Below are positions 15,364 to 23,721 of a DNA stretch of 64,000 bases, one piece after another. The notes under the pieces were generated by a model that was given only the letters and a program-made list of their open reading frames with translations, did not search any database and had not been told where the DNA came from. Source of the DNA: Butyricicoccus intestinisimiae (GTDB lineage: Bacteria > Bacillota > Clostridia > Oscillospirales > Butyricicoccaceae); contig NZ_JAHLQI010000004.1 in assembly GCF_018918345.1 (NCBI RefSeq), positions 186,001 through 250,000 of the forward strand, written 5' to 3'. Position 1 is the first letter of the stretch; each line of letters starts with the position of its first letter. Both the position numbers and the translations under genes were made by a program.

Positions 15364-16381
15364 ACAACTGCTCGGCAATCTCCTGTTATTTTTCGGTTTG
15401 ATTGCCATTACCTTTTTTCTTTTGCTGCGCGGACAAAATCCGCGGGAGCTATGGCAGGCAATCCGCAGCGCGCGTGTGTCGATGATTGGCATTGCGATTG
15501 GATGTATGTGTGTCTTTGTGCTCAGTGAAGGCGCGGTCACATGGCAGTGCCTTCGTCTGTTTGGCTGCCGAAGCCGATTGAAAAACAACATTTTTTATGC
15601 GCTGGTCGGCTTTTTCTTCAGCTCGGTCACGCCGTCCGCAAGCGGCGGGCAGCCGATGCAGCTGTACTATATGCATCGCGACCGCATTGCCGTTCCGACG
15701 GCTGCGTTGGCTCTGCTGGTACAGTTTTCCGTCTTTCAGATTGTGACCATTGCGTGTGCGGCGGTCGGGTTTGGAACACAGTATGCACAGCTGGTACAGG
15801 AGGGCGGCGCGTTTCGCTATGCGTTTTTGCTCGGCACGGCGGTCAATGCGGCGCTGCTCGCCATCACGCTGGCGATGATTTTTTCCAAGCGGGCGAGCGA
15901 AAAGATTTTGCATTTGCTCGTCCGTGTGCTGACGTGCCTGCACTATAAAAAAGCCAATCAGATGCAGCAGCAATTGACGGAACAGCTGGCGCTATATCAG
16001 CGCGGCACACAGTACCTGCGGCAAAACGGACACGTTTTGTGCGGTATCGTCGGTCTGACCATCGTACAGGCCGTCGCGTTTTATACGATTCCGTGCTGGA
16101 TTGTGCTGGCGCTCCATCCGGCTGCGGCGCATTCCTTTTTCGCCATTGCGGCCATGGAAGCGGTGCTGTATGTCAGTGTGTCTGCGCTGCCGCTGCCCGG
16201 TTCCGTCGGCGCGAGCGAAGGGGCGTTTCTGCTGCTGTTTCGCGCGTTTATTCCGAGCGGTGCGCTGCAATATGCAATGCTGCTCAGCCGCGGCGTCAGC
16301 TTCTATTTGTTTGTCGCATGCAGCGGCGGCGCGGTTGCCGTGCGGCAGCTGCTTCAGCCCAACAAACAAACGCTCTCGTAA
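15341..16381 (+). CDS. MprF/AglD-like multi-pass membrane protein (UPF0104)
   Basis: 346-aa protein with about eight predicted membrane segments, of the lysylphosphatidylglycerol synthase transmembrane-region family. SSVTPSASGGQPMQLYYM and LPLPGSVGASEGAF are its conserved loops. It has only the flippase-like part of MprF and lacks the aminoacyl-transferase domain, so it more likely moves or binds a lipid than makes one. Start ATG 15341 lies inside the deacetylase gene. With the glycolipid synthase upstream it may flip a glycolipid or glycan-lipid. Confidence 0.85.
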   Translation: MKTKLTRKQLLGNLLLFFGLIAITFFLLLRGQNPRELWQAIRSARVSMIGIAIGCMCVFVLSEGAVTWQCLRLFGCRSRLKNNIFYALVGFFFSSVTPSASGGQPMQLYYMHRDRIAVPTAALALLVQFSVFQIVTIACAAVGFGTQYAQLVQEGGAFRYAFLLGTAVNAALLAITLAMIFSKRASEKILHLLVRVLTCLHYKKANQMQQQLTEQLALYQRGTQYLRQNGHVLCGIVGLTIVQAVAFYTIPCWIVLALHPAAAHSFFAIAAMEAVLYVSVSALPLPGSVGASEGAFLLLFRAFIPSGALQYAMLLSRGVSFYLFVACSGGAVAVRQLLQPNKQTLS

Positions 16382-16402
16382 AAAAACGAGGGCGTTTGTT
16401 AT
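16365..16402 (+). terminator. Terminator overlapping the end of the envelope operon
   Basis: AACAAACGCTCTCG (16365-16378) pairs with CGAGGGCGTTTGTT (16387-16400); the stop codon lies in the loop. Confidence 0.75.
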
Positions 16403-16450
16403 TCTGTGTAATTTCTTTGTAAGCATGCAGTAAGGTTTCAGCCAAACGCA

Positions 16451-16479
16451 TTGACTTTTTCTCACGCATGATGCACAAT
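16451..16479 (+). promoter_or_regulatory. Promoter of the 31-aa ORF
   Basis: TTGACT (16451-16456) and CACAAT (16474-16479) with 17 bp between; the -10 is imperfect. Confidence 0.45.
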
Positions 16480-16519
16480 AGAGGAGAACAAAAGAGAAGA
16501 GATATGGGAGGTGATAGGT

Positions 16520-16615
16520 ATGTTCCAGATTCAGGACTATTCTCATTGCGAGCCGGACACACCGGATATTGACGATCTGATTTTCGGTGATGAGCAGCCG
16601 CACAGCGAAAAGTAA
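16520..16615 (+). CDS. Small acidic protein of unknown function (31 aa)
   Basis: ATG 16520 is preceded by a near-perfect Shine-Dalgarno (GGGAGGTGAT, 16506-16515). The 31 codons encode an acidic peptide beginning MFQIQDYSHCEPD with one Cys and the stretch PDIDDLIFGDE; seven Asp/Glu lie between residues 11 and 25. It stands alone between two terminators with a plausible promoter of its own. I recognise no family. The strong SD and clean spacing favour a real small protein over chance. Confidence 0.5.
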   Translation: MFQIQDYSHCEPDTPDIDDLIFGDEQPHSEK

Positions 16616-16676
16616 ACAAAACACGGGATATGAAATCATTCATTGAAAAAATGAGTGGTTTTTTTGTTTTGCGCAC

Positions 16677-16710
16677 AAAAAAAGACCATTCAGCGCAAAC
16701 TGAATGGTCT
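16677..16710 (-). terminator. Terminator of the ylxM-trmD operon
   Basis: On the minus strand AGACCATTCAG/CTGAATGGTCT arms (16700-16710/16683-16693) are followed by a run of T, 14 nt after trmD. Confidence 0.85.
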
Positions 16711-16723
16711 GAATCCTATGCGG

Positions 16724-17470
16724 TTAAAACCGGACGATGCCGTCCTCCAAATAAATTTCATCTAGAATCTTCTGATCCTGTTTGCCTTGCGGTTCAAATT
16801 GCTCGAACAAATCTGGACGTTGCTTGCGCGTGCGGGCAAGGCTTTGCTTTCTGCGCCATCTGTCAATGTTGGCATGATGACCGGACAGCAGAACCTCCGG
16901 AACCTCGCGGTCGTGCCAGACAGCCGGCTTGGTGTACTGCGGATACTCCAATAAGCCGTTCCAGTGGCTTTCGTCGGTGAAACAAACCTCCTCGGCCAGC
17001 ACGCCGGGAACCATGCGGCACACGGCGTCAGTGACCGCCATGGCAGGGATTTCGCCGCCGGTCAGCACGAAATCACCGATAGAGATTTCCTCGTCCACGC
17101 ACTCGTCAATAAAGCGCTGGTCGATGCCCTCGTAGTGACCGCATACGATGACAAGATGCTCGTACGCTAGCAGCTCGCGCGCTTTTTCCTGACAAAACGG
17201 CTTGCCCTGCGCGCTCATGAGAACCGTGTGCACATGCTTGCCGCCGGTCACATGCTGGTGGCAGCGAAACAGAGGATCTGCCTGCATAACCATGCCTTTT
17301 CCGCCGCCGTATGGCGTGTCATCCACGCGGTTGTGCTTGTCTAGAGTAAAATCGCGGATATTGGTCGCCTGAATGCTGACGAGACCCGCCTGCTGGGCGC
17401 GGCCGATGATGCTCGTCTGCATCACTGCGTCAATCATTTCCGGAAACAGCGTTAAAATATCAAATTTCAT
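16724..17470 (-). CDS. trmD: tRNA (guanine-N1)-methyltransferase TrmD
   Basis: SPOUT-family enzyme methylating G37 of tRNA, which prevents frameshifting. 248 aa, usual length. N-terminal MKFDILTLFPEM, DDTPYGGGKGMVMQ and the trefoil-knot SAM-binding stretch IGDFVLTGGEIPAM are all characteristic. It overlaps rimM by 11 nt and closes the ylxM-ffh-rpsP-khpA-rimM-trmD operon; rplS, often next, is absent here and replaced by a terminator. Confidence 0.97.
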   Translation of the reverse strand: MKFDILTLFPEMIDAVMQTSIIGRAQQAGLVSIQATNIRDFTLDKHNRVDDTPYGGGKGMVMQADPLFRCHQHVTGGKHVHTVLMSAQGKPFCQEKARELLAYEHLVIVCGHYEGIDQRFIDECVDEEISIGDFVLTGGEIPAMAVTDAVCRMVPGVLAEEVCFTDESHWNGLLEYPQYTKPAVWHDREVPEVLLSGHHANIDRWRRKQSLARTRKQRPDLFEQFEPQGKQDQKILDEIYLEDGIVRF

Positions 17471-17969
17471 CGCTCAGCAGTCCCTCAATCGTGTGAACTG
17501 TCACACGGCCGTTTTCCAAATCGACTTCCTTTAAAAATTCCGGCACGCCCGGAATCATGTGCTGGGTTTTGCCGTCCTGAATGATGTACAAATCGCCAGC
17601 TGGGCCGTCGGAGATTTCCTTGACCACACCAATTTCGCGTCCGACGCGCTCGTCGTATACCGGCAGACCGATGACGTCCTGAATAAAGAAGGCGCCTTCT
17701 TCCAGCTCAACATCGTCACGGTTCATGTACAGCGTCATGCCGCGCATAGCCTGTGCTTGCTCCACCGTGTCTACGCCCTCTACATGCATCAGCACGCAGC
17801 CTTTGTGAACTTTGGCAGAGGTAATGACAATCGGGGACTGATCTTTGCGGTACAGCGTGTCAAACTCGGCCAGAAAATCAGGAGAGTCGCACCAAGGCTG
17901 TACCTTGATGTCACCGCGGATGCCGTGGGTATTTACGATCTTGCCAATTTCAAGATATTGCTTTTTCAT
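17460..17969 (-). CDS. rimM: Ribosome maturation factor RimM
   Basis: Assists 30S subunit maturation by binding S19. 169 aa. Begins YLEIGKIVNTHGIRGD, the RimM N-terminal domain signature, and has a PRC-barrel C-terminal domain (GDLYIIQDGKTQHMIPG). Located between khpA and trmD as in most Firmicutes, but a strong hairpin-T7 terminator separates it from khpA. Confidence 0.95.
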   Translation of the reverse strand: MKKQYLEIGKIVNTHGIRGDIKVQPWCDSPDFLAEFDTLYRKDQSPIVITSAKVHKGCVLMHVEGVDTVEQAQAMRGMTLYMNRDDVELEEGAFFIQDVIGLPVYDERVGREIGVVKEISDGPAGDLYIIQDGKTQHMIPGVPEFLKEVDLENGRVTVHTIEGLLSDEI

Positions 17970-17997
17970 CGAGAATCCTCCAGGGTGAAAAGAGTAG

Positions 17998-18022
17998 AAA
18001 AAAAGAGCCGCGCAGCGGCTCT
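17998..18022 (-). terminator. Intra-operon terminator between khpA and rimM
   Basis: On the minus strand AGAGCCGC, a 3-nt loop and GCGGCTCT (18022 down to 18004) are followed by seven T. It lies 10 nt after khpA and should lower expression of rimM-trmD relative to rpsP/khpA. Confidence 0.8.
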
Positions 18023-18031
18023 AGAAAAGAT

Positions 18032-18262
18032 TCAGTCGACAATTTCGACAGTGACCTTTTTATTTTGACGATTACCGGCCGCCTTCATCAAGGTGCGAAT
18101 TTCCTTCGCTATGCGACCATGACGGCCGATGACCTTACCCATGTCGTCGGGAGCTACACGAAGCTCAAAAACGATCTCCTCTCCCTGCATGGTTTCGGTT
18201 ACATTGACGGCGTCCGGGTCGTTAACAAGGTTCTTTGCGATGTAGGTCAAAAGTTCTTTCAT
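18032..18262 (-). CDS. khpA: KH-domain RNA-binding protein KhpA
   Basis: Small RNA-binding protein of 76 aa made of a single KH domain with the GxxG loop in VIGRHGRIAKEI. In other Firmicutes KhpA partners KhpB/EloR and affects cell elongation and sRNA binding. Follows rpsP by 23 nt on the minus strand. Confidence 0.93.
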   Translation of the reverse strand: MKELLTYIAKNLVNDPDAVNVTETMQGEEIVFELRVAPDDMGKVIGRHGRIAKEIRTLMKAAGNRQNKKVTVEIVD

Positions 18263-18285
18263 CTAAAAACAACCTCACTTGATTC

Positions 18286-18534
18286 TTACAGTACGCCGGT
18301 TTTCTTCAGCAGTACGCGAACAGTGTCGGTCGGCTGTGCGCCGTTCTTGATCCACTGCTGTGCGCGCTCGCTGTCAATCTTGATTTCAACCGGATCGGTC
18401 AGCGGGTTGTAAGTGCCGATTTCCTCGATGAAACGACCATCGCGCGGGAAACGGGAATCTGCGACAACGACACGGTAGAAAGGAGCCTTCTTAGCACCCA
18501 GTCTGCGAAGTCTGATTTTTACCATTGTTTTCAC
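18286..18534 (-). CDS. rpsP: 30S ribosomal protein S16
   Basis: 82 aa, full length. [18 protein letters not shown] and [15 protein letters not shown] are signature S16 sequence. Preceded on the minus strand by a strong AGGAGGTG. Between ffh and khpA in the conserved operon. Confidence 0.97.
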   Translation of the reverse strand: MKTMVKIRLRRLGAKKAPFYRVVVADSRFPRDGRFIEEIGTYNPLTDPVEIKIDSERAQQWIKNGAQPTDTVRVLLKKTGVL

Positions 18535-18578
18535 CTCCTGTGAATTGATTATTGTAAATATCTTTACACGAAATTAAG

Positions 18579-19958
18579 TTAGAACGGGAAGCGGAAGCCT
18601 CCGCGCTTGCCAAGATTGCCGAGACCGGGGAAGCCCATGCCGCCCTTTTTGCGTCCCTTCTTGGACATGTTGTTAAACTGACGCGTCATCTTCTGCATCA
18701 TCTCAAACTGCTTGAGCAGACGGTTGACGTCCTCAATTTTTAAGCCGCAGCCTGCTGCAATGCGCTTTTTGCGGCTGAAGTTAATGATGGATGGATTGTC
18801 GCGCTCCTTCGGCGTCATAGACTGAATGATGGCCTTGGTGTGACCGACAGCCTTGGTGTCAACCTGTGCGCCGGCCAATGCGCTTGCGTCCATGCCCGGA
18901 ATCATTTTGAGCATGCTCTGCATTTTTTCCGGATCTTCAAACTGTCCGAGCTGATCGGCAAAGTCGGTCAGGGTCAAACGGTTTGCGCGAACCTTCTTTT
19001 CCAGCTCCGCTGCCTTTTTGGCATCGTAGTTTTCCTGCGCCTTCTCAATCAGCGTGAGCATATCGCCCATGCCGAGAATACGGGAAGCCATACGGTCCGG
19101 ATGGAACGGTTCAATATCACCCAGCTTTTCGCCGGTACCGATGAATTTAATCGGCTTGCCGGTGACAGCCTTGGTGGAAAGAGCAGCGCCGCCGCGGGCG
19201 TCGCCGTCCATTTTTGCCATGAGAATACCGTCAATACCCAGCGCTTCATCAAATGCAGAAGCTACGTTGACGGCGTCCTGACCGGTCATCGCATCGACAA
19301 CCAGCATGATTTCAGCGGGCTTTACGGTGGCTTTGATGTTTTTCAGCTCATCCATCAGCGCTTCATCAATGTGCAGGCGGCCTGCCGTGTCAAGCAGAAC
19401 CAGATCATACGCATTTTTCTTTGCGTAATCGACACCTGCCTTAGCAATCTCGACCGGATCGCCCTGTCCCATTTCGAAAACGGGAATATCTAACTTTCCG
19501 CCGACAACCTTGAGCTGTTCGATTGCTGCCGGACGATACACGTCACAGGCAACGAGAAGCGGTCTGCGCTGCTGCTGTTTTTTGAGCAGACCGGCGAGCT
19601 TGGCGCCGTTTGTCGTTTTGCCGGCGCCCTGCAGACCAACCATCATGATAACCGTCGGCGGGTTGGGGGAAATGTTAATTTTCTGATTGGAACCGCCCAT
19701 CAACTTGGTCAGTTCTTCGTTTACAATCTTGATTACCTGCTGAGCAGGGGAAAGGCTTTCAAGAATCTCAGCACCAGTTGCGCGCTCGGTCACCGTCTTG
19801 GTGAACTGCTTGACGACCTTAAAGTTGACGTCCGCTTCGAGCAGAGCCAGCTTGATCTCACGCATGGCGCTCTTGACATCGGCTTCGCTCAGTCGACCAC
19901 GGTTTTTGAGCTTCTTAAAGGCAGAAGTAATTTTTTCGGAAAGACCTTCAAATGCCAT
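18579..19958 (-). CDS. ffh: Signal recognition particle GTPase Ffh
   Basis: Protein component of the signal recognition particle, targeting nascent membrane proteins with 4.5S RNA and FtsY. 459 aa. N-domain, then G-domain with the P-loop GLQGAGKTT, DTAGRLHID (G3) and TGQDAVNVA, and a Met-rich M-domain with MQKMTRQFNNMSKKGRKKGG near the C-terminus. Located directly after ylxM, as in Bacillus and Clostridium. Confidence 0.97.
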   Translation of the reverse strand: MAFEGLSEKITSAFKKLKNRGRLSEADVKSAMREIKLALLEADVNFKVVKQFTKTVTERATGAEILESLSPAQQVIKIVNEELTKLMGGSNQKINISPNPPTVIMMVGLQGAGKTTNGAKLAGLLKKQQQRRPLLVACDVYRPAAIEQLKVVGGKLDIPVFEMGQGDPVEIAKAGVDYAKKNAYDLVLLDTAGRLHIDEALMDELKNIKATVKPAEIMLVVDAMTGQDAVNVASAFDEALGIDGILMAKMDGDARGGAALSTKAVTGKPIKFIGTGEKLGDIEPFHPDRMASRILGMGDMLTLIEKAQENYDAKKAAELEKKVRANRLTLTDFADQLGQFEDPEKMQSMLKMIPGMDASALAGAQVDTKAVGHTKAIIQSMTPKERDNPSIINFSRKKRIAAGCGLKIEDVNRLLKQFEMMQKMTRQFNNMSKKGRKKGGMGFPGLGNLGKRGGFRFPF

Positions 19959-19967
19959 GATTTCTCC

Positions 19968-20333
19968 TTATTCAGACAGCTGTCTTGCGATCTGCAATGC
20001 TTGATCGCACAACTCTGCAATCTTCGGGTCATGATACCGTGTGTTGTTCATGCTGCGCAGATCCCAGACAATATCCGCCAACTTTTCCAGATTCGCCTGT
20101 GTCTGACCGTATTTGGATACCAGACCGAGCTTTTCCTCCGTGGCGCGCAGGGTGTGTTCTGCCCGCATGATGCCGTCCCGCACGCCCTGCCGCGTAATTC
20201 CCATGTGCTCGGAAATTTCCGCGAGAGACAAATCATCGTTGTAATACAGATCAAACAGTTCTTTTTGCTTGTCTGTCAGAATGTCGCCGTAAAAATCGAA
20301 GAGCATGCACATCTCAAATGTTTTGTTCTTCAT
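19968..20333 (-). CDS. ylxM: YlxM family DNA-binding regulator of SRP
   Basis: UPF0122 protein of 121 aa with a sigma-70-region-4-like helix-turn-helix: LSLAEISEHMGITRQGVRD near residues 53-71. Begins with the conserved MCMLFDFYGDILTDKQ segment. In streptococci YlxM modulates SRP activity. First gene of the minus-strand operon, ending 9 nt before ffh. Confidence 0.93.
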   Translation of the reverse strand: MKNKTFEMCMLFDFYGDILTDKQKELFDLYYNDDLSLAEISEHMGITRQGVRDGIMRAEHTLRATEEKLGLVSKYGQTQANLEKLADIVWDLRSMNNTRYHDPKIAELCDQALQIARQLSE

Positions 20334-20358
20334 AACAGCTCCTTTGATGCTTGCGGGT

Positions 20359-20398
20359 TGTAAAGGCTTTTCACTTTGTAAAGGTGTTTGCCTTTACA
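20359..20398. promoter_or_regulatory. TGTAAAGG repeats in the ylxM-ffh leader
   Basis: TGTAAAGG occurs at 20359 and 20377 and inverted as CCTTTACA at 20391-20398. The last two form a perfect 8-bp palindrome with a 6-bp centre. They lie just downstream of the predicted minus-strand transcription start (about 20403), so they may be an operator or an RNA hairpin. Confidence 0.45.
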
Positions 20399-20409
20399 TT
20401 GCGGTTGCT

Positions 20410-20438
20410 ATTTTACCGCAAAACGCCGCGATTGTCAA
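20410..20438 (-). promoter_or_regulatory. Promoter of the ylxM-ffh-rpsP operon
   Basis: On the minus strand TTGACA (20438-20433), 17 bp, TAAAAT (20415-20410). The -35 overlaps the vanZ-like stop codon. Confidence 0.75.
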
Positions 20439-20965
20439 GACCTTTTTCGAGATTTTTTTCGGGATGCCTTGAGGATTTTCAAAATGACGAAGGAAATCAC
20501 ATCCAGAAGCAGTAAAATCAGCGAGACAGACATGCCGCCGAGCACGTTGAGAATCAAATCGTCGATGTCGCAGGAGCCGAGTCCTGTCAAATACTGCGTG
20601 ATTTCAATGGCGCCGCTCAGCGCCAGACTAAAGAAAAAGGTAAACTTGAGGCTCAGGTCGCGGCGAAGCAGAGGAATCAGCACGCCGATTGGCATAAATG
20701 CCACGATGTTGCCGACGATGTTTTGAAAAGCAATGGTATCCGACACGCGGCCGGAGAACAAATAAAATCGAATGGTTTGAAACGGGACGAGATTGACGCG
20801 TGTGAGCTTCAGTTCGTCCTGATCGTTTAAAATATTGATGATGGTGTCAAAATCAAATTTAAATAGAATCACCTTGAGCAGCAGCGCCAAATAGGCGATC
20901 AGACAAACCCATAAAAAAATGGTCACAGCGCGGGAACGATGTTTTTTTTGCTTCAATCCAGACAT
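20435..20965 (-). CDS. VanZ-like membrane protein
   Basis: 176-aa membrane protein with about four or five segments and the VanZ-family features LTRVNLVPFQTIRFY and NIVGNIVAFMPIGVLIP followed by ITQYLTGLGSCDIDDLI. The prototype VanZ gives low-level teicoplanin resistance, but most chromosomal members have no known role. Highly basic tail (KASRKKSRKRS). Faces the M16 peptidase operon divergently. Confidence 0.85.
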   Translation of the reverse strand: MSGLKQKKHRSRAVTIFLWVCLIAYLALLLKVILFKFDFDTIINILNDQDELKLTRVNLVPFQTIRFYLFSGRVSDTIAFQNIVGNIVAFMPIGVLIPLLRRDLSLKFTFFFSLALSGAIEITQYLTGLGSCDIDDLILNVLGGMSVSLILLLLDVISFVILKILKASRKKSRKRS

Positions 20966-21053
20966 TCTCCTTTCCGTTCTTCATTGATTATTCATCATAG
21001 CACGCGGCGTGCGGAAATGCAATGTGAAACATAACAGAAATAAAAAATCCAAG

Positions 21054-21082
21054 TTGCGGTTTGCAGCATGTGCGGGTATAAT
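21054..21082 (+). promoter_or_regulatory. Promoter of the M16 peptidase-lgt-folD operon
   Basis: TTGCGG (21054-21059), 17 bp, TATAAT (21077-21082). The leader before ATG 21177 contains a GTCCGG/CCGGAC hairpin. Confidence 0.7.
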
Positions 21083-21176
21083 GGAAAAGGATTCTGCGAT
21101 AAACCTATCGTTTGTGATAGAATACGTAATATCTGAACGTCCGGACGGCATTTGACCGGACAGTAGGGAGCATAAT

Positions 21177-22451
21177 ATGCATAGTACAAAAAGATTCTTA
21201 TTAAAAAGGGGATTGGGATTGACCTGCGTGACGAACACGCAGTGCAAGACCTCCTGCCTCAGCGCGATGTTTCAGCTGCCGCTGAACAGCGAGGGACGCA
21301 GCCTGTCGGCATTGCTGCCGTACGTGCTGCGCGTGAGCTGTCGGGATTTTCCGGGACAGCAGGCGGTTGCCGCACAGCTGGATGAGCTGTATGGCGCGCG
21401 GGTAGAGCCGATTATCCGCAAGCGCGGCGAAGCGCAGCTGATTGGCTTTGCTGCAGATGTCATAGATGAACACTTTGCCATGCGCGGTGATACCGACTTG
21501 TTTGCGAATACTGCACAGATGATGGCGCGTATTTTGCTGCATCCGGGTGAATTTACGGCGGAAAACGTCGCGCGGGAAGCGGCACAGCTGTGTGCACGCA
21601 TTGCGGCGCTGCCGGATGACAAACGGACATGGGCGGTTCGCCGGATGTATCAGTACCTGTGTGACGAAGAAGCCTTTCGGCTGGTAGAACTCGGCGATAT
21701 CGAGGAGATTCGCCGCGCCGCGCCGGAACAGCTGGCGGAGCAGTATCAAAAGATTTTGCAAACGGCACCGTTGGAGCTGTTTTACTGCGGCTCGCTGGAT
21801 GCCGACCAGGCGGCGCAGCAGCTCGCGCAGGCATTTGCCGAGCGGCCGGAGATTGACCAGCTGATTACGCCGAAAACGCAGGTGCTGCGCGTGCCGAAGC
21901 ACGAGCAGCTGCGGTATATCACGGAAGAAGAGCCTGTCGCGCAGGGCAAGCTGACCATTGGCCTGCGCACCGGCATCACCGCAAAAGATCCGGAATATCC
22001 GGCGATGATTGTATTCAATTCCTGTTTCGGCGGCAGCACGGCATCCCGGCTGTTTTGCCATGTGCGCGAAAAGATGAGCCTGTGTTATTATGCCTCTTCC
22101 CAGACGGAAAAGACCAAGGGCGTCATGGCTGTGACCTCGGGCATCGAAAACGACAGCGAGGAACAGGCTCGCACAGAGATTTTGCGCCAATTGGTGGATA
22201 TTCAGGCGGGCGGCTTGACGCAGGAGGAAGTGGACAACGCCAAGCGCTCGATTTGTGCGTCGCTGCACACCATGTTTGACTCGCCGTTCGCACTGGAAAA
22301 TTTTTACCAGACACAGGCGCTGCTGGGCATCACAGAAACCTTGGAACAGCTCATTGCCCGCATTGAAGCGGTGACAATCGAGCAGGTGACGGCGGCGGCA
22401 AACAAAGCCGTGCCGGATACCGTTTATTTTTTGAAGGGAGTGGGAGCATAA
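21177..22451 (+). CDS. M16-family peptidase-like protein, YfmF type
   Basis: 424 aa, resembling the non-catalytic partner of paired M16 (pitrilysin) peptidases such as YfmF. The inverted zinc motif HxxEH is absent from the N-terminal domain, whereas the C-terminal M16 domain is conserved (FGGSTASRLFCHVREKMSLCYY and the FALENFYQTQALLG stretch). AGGGAG precedes ATG 21177. The next gene, separated by one nucleotide, has the active motif, so the two probably form a heterodimeric protease or peptide-processing pair. Confidence 0.85.
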   Translation: MHSTKRFLLKRGLGLTCVTNTQCKTSCLSAMFQLPLNSEGRSLSALLPYVLRVSCRDFPGQQAVAAQLDELYGARVEPIIRKRGEAQLIGFAADVIDEHFAMRGDTDLFANTAQMMARILLHPGEFTAENVAREAAQLCARIAALPDDKRTWAVRRMYQYLCDEEAFRLVELGDIEEIRRAAPEQLAEQYQKILQTAPLELFYCGSLDADQAAQQLAQAFAERPEIDQLITPKTQVLRVPKHEQLRYITEEEPVAQGKLTIGLRTGITAKDPEYPAMIVFNSCFGGSTASRLFCHVREKMSLCYYASSQTEKTKGVMAVTSGIENDSEEQARTEILRQLVDIQAGGLTQEEVDNAKRSICASLHTMFDSPFALENFYQTQALLGITETLEQLIARIEAVTIEQVTAAANKAVPDTVYFLKGVGA

Positions 22452-22452
22452 T

Positions 22453-23718
22453 ATGGAGATCTATTCGTATCCGCAGCTGGACGAACAGATACAGGCGGCG
22501 GTTCTGCCGAATGGCTTGCGCATTTACTGCGTTCCGCGCGCAGACAGCGAAAAAACCTTTGCGATGCTGGCGGCAGATTTTGGCTCCATCGACTGCCATT
22601 TTACCATTGACGGACAGGCGCATGACGTCACGCCGGGCATTGCGCATTTTTTGGAGCACAAGCTGTTTGAAGAACAAGACGGCAATGCGCTGCAAAAGTT
22701 TGCCGCACGCGGTGCGCATCCCAACGCATTTACCAGTCATATCATGACGGCATATCATTTTACGTGTACCGATCGGTTTTATGAGGATTTGGAAATTCTT
22801 CTGCGCTTTGTCACGACGCCGTATTTCACGGACGAAAATGTAGCAAAGGAAAAAGGCATTATCGGACAAGAAATTGATATGCTGGAAGATACGCCGGGCT
22901 GGTCGGCATATGTCGGCGTGCTGCAGGCACTGTACGCCGTGCATCCGGTGCGCATTTCGGTTGCAGGCAGCAAGCAGAGCATTGCGCCGATTGATCCGGA
23001 TGTTTTGCGTCTGTGCCATCGCGGTTTTTATTCTCCGAAGAATCTGGTGCTGGTTGTGTGCGGACAGTATGCATTTGACCGCGTGGTGGAGCTGGCGCAG
23101 CGCATCACGCCGGCGGAAGCGGCAGAGATTGCATCGCGCACATATGGAGTCGAACCGGAGGCCGTCGCGCAGCCGCGCTGGGAGCGAAAAATGGCGGTGT
23201 CCCGTCCGATGTTTATGGTGGGCTGCAAAGATCAGGCACCGCGCGACATGTATCGGCAGCAACTCGTGGGTGAGCTGGCGGCGCAGTGCATCGGAGGCAA
23301 GTCTACCGTGCTGTATGATACATTATATAAGCGCGGGCTGGCAGATCGGACGTTTGATCCGGATTACTTTACGTTTGCGGGCGGCGCGTGTGCGCTGTTC
23401 AGCGGCGAGAGCAGCGAGCCGGACGCAGTGCGCGAGGCGCTGGAGCAGGAAATACAGCGCGTTGCGGCGGAAGGCTTGGACGAAGCGGTGTTCCGCAGAA
23501 GCAAAAAGGCGCTGTATGGAAAATATATCCGCTGCAGCAGCGATGCGAGCGGCGTGTGCCGGATGCAGGCAGAAGCGGTATTTTCAGGCGCTATGGCGTT
23601 TGACTTTGCAGAGGTTTTCCAGAACATCACAAAGCAGGAAGTGGATGCGCGCGTGCAGGCGTGGGCGCAGCCGAATCGAATGGCAATGGCGGTCGTTGCA
23701 CCGCAGACGGAGGGATAA
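22453..23718 (+). CDS. M16-family zinc peptidase, YfmH type
   Basis: 421 aa, catalytic member of the pair. The inverted zinc motif HFLEH (His65-His69, in GIAHFLEHKLFE) is intact, and a downstream Glu lies in NVAKEKGIIGQEIDM. Similar pairs occur beside RiPP, lgt or folD genes in many Clostridia with no settled substrate. Here no RiPP precursor is evident nearby. Spaced 3 nt from lgt. Confidence 0.88.
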   Translation: MEIYSYPQLDEQIQAAVLPNGLRIYCVPRADSEKTFAMLAADFGSIDCHFTIDGQAHDVTPGIAHFLEHKLFEEQDGNALQKFAARGAHPNAFTSHIMTAYHFTCTDRFYEDLEILLRFVTTPYFTDENVAKEKGIIGQEIDMLEDTPGWSAYVGVLQALYAVHPVRISVAGSKQSIAPIDPDVLRLCHRGFYSPKNLVLVVCGQYAFDRVVELAQRITPAEAAEIASRTYGVEPEAVAQPRWERKMAVSRPMFMVGCKDQAPRDMYRQQLVGELAAQCIGGKSTVLYDTLYKRGLADRTFDPDYFTFAGGACALFSGESSEPDAVREALEQEIQRVAAEGLDEAVFRRSKKALYGKYIRCSSDASGVCRMQAEAVFSGAMAFDFAEVFQNITKQEVDARVQAWAQPNRMAMAVVAPQTEG

Positions 23719-23721
23719 CAC

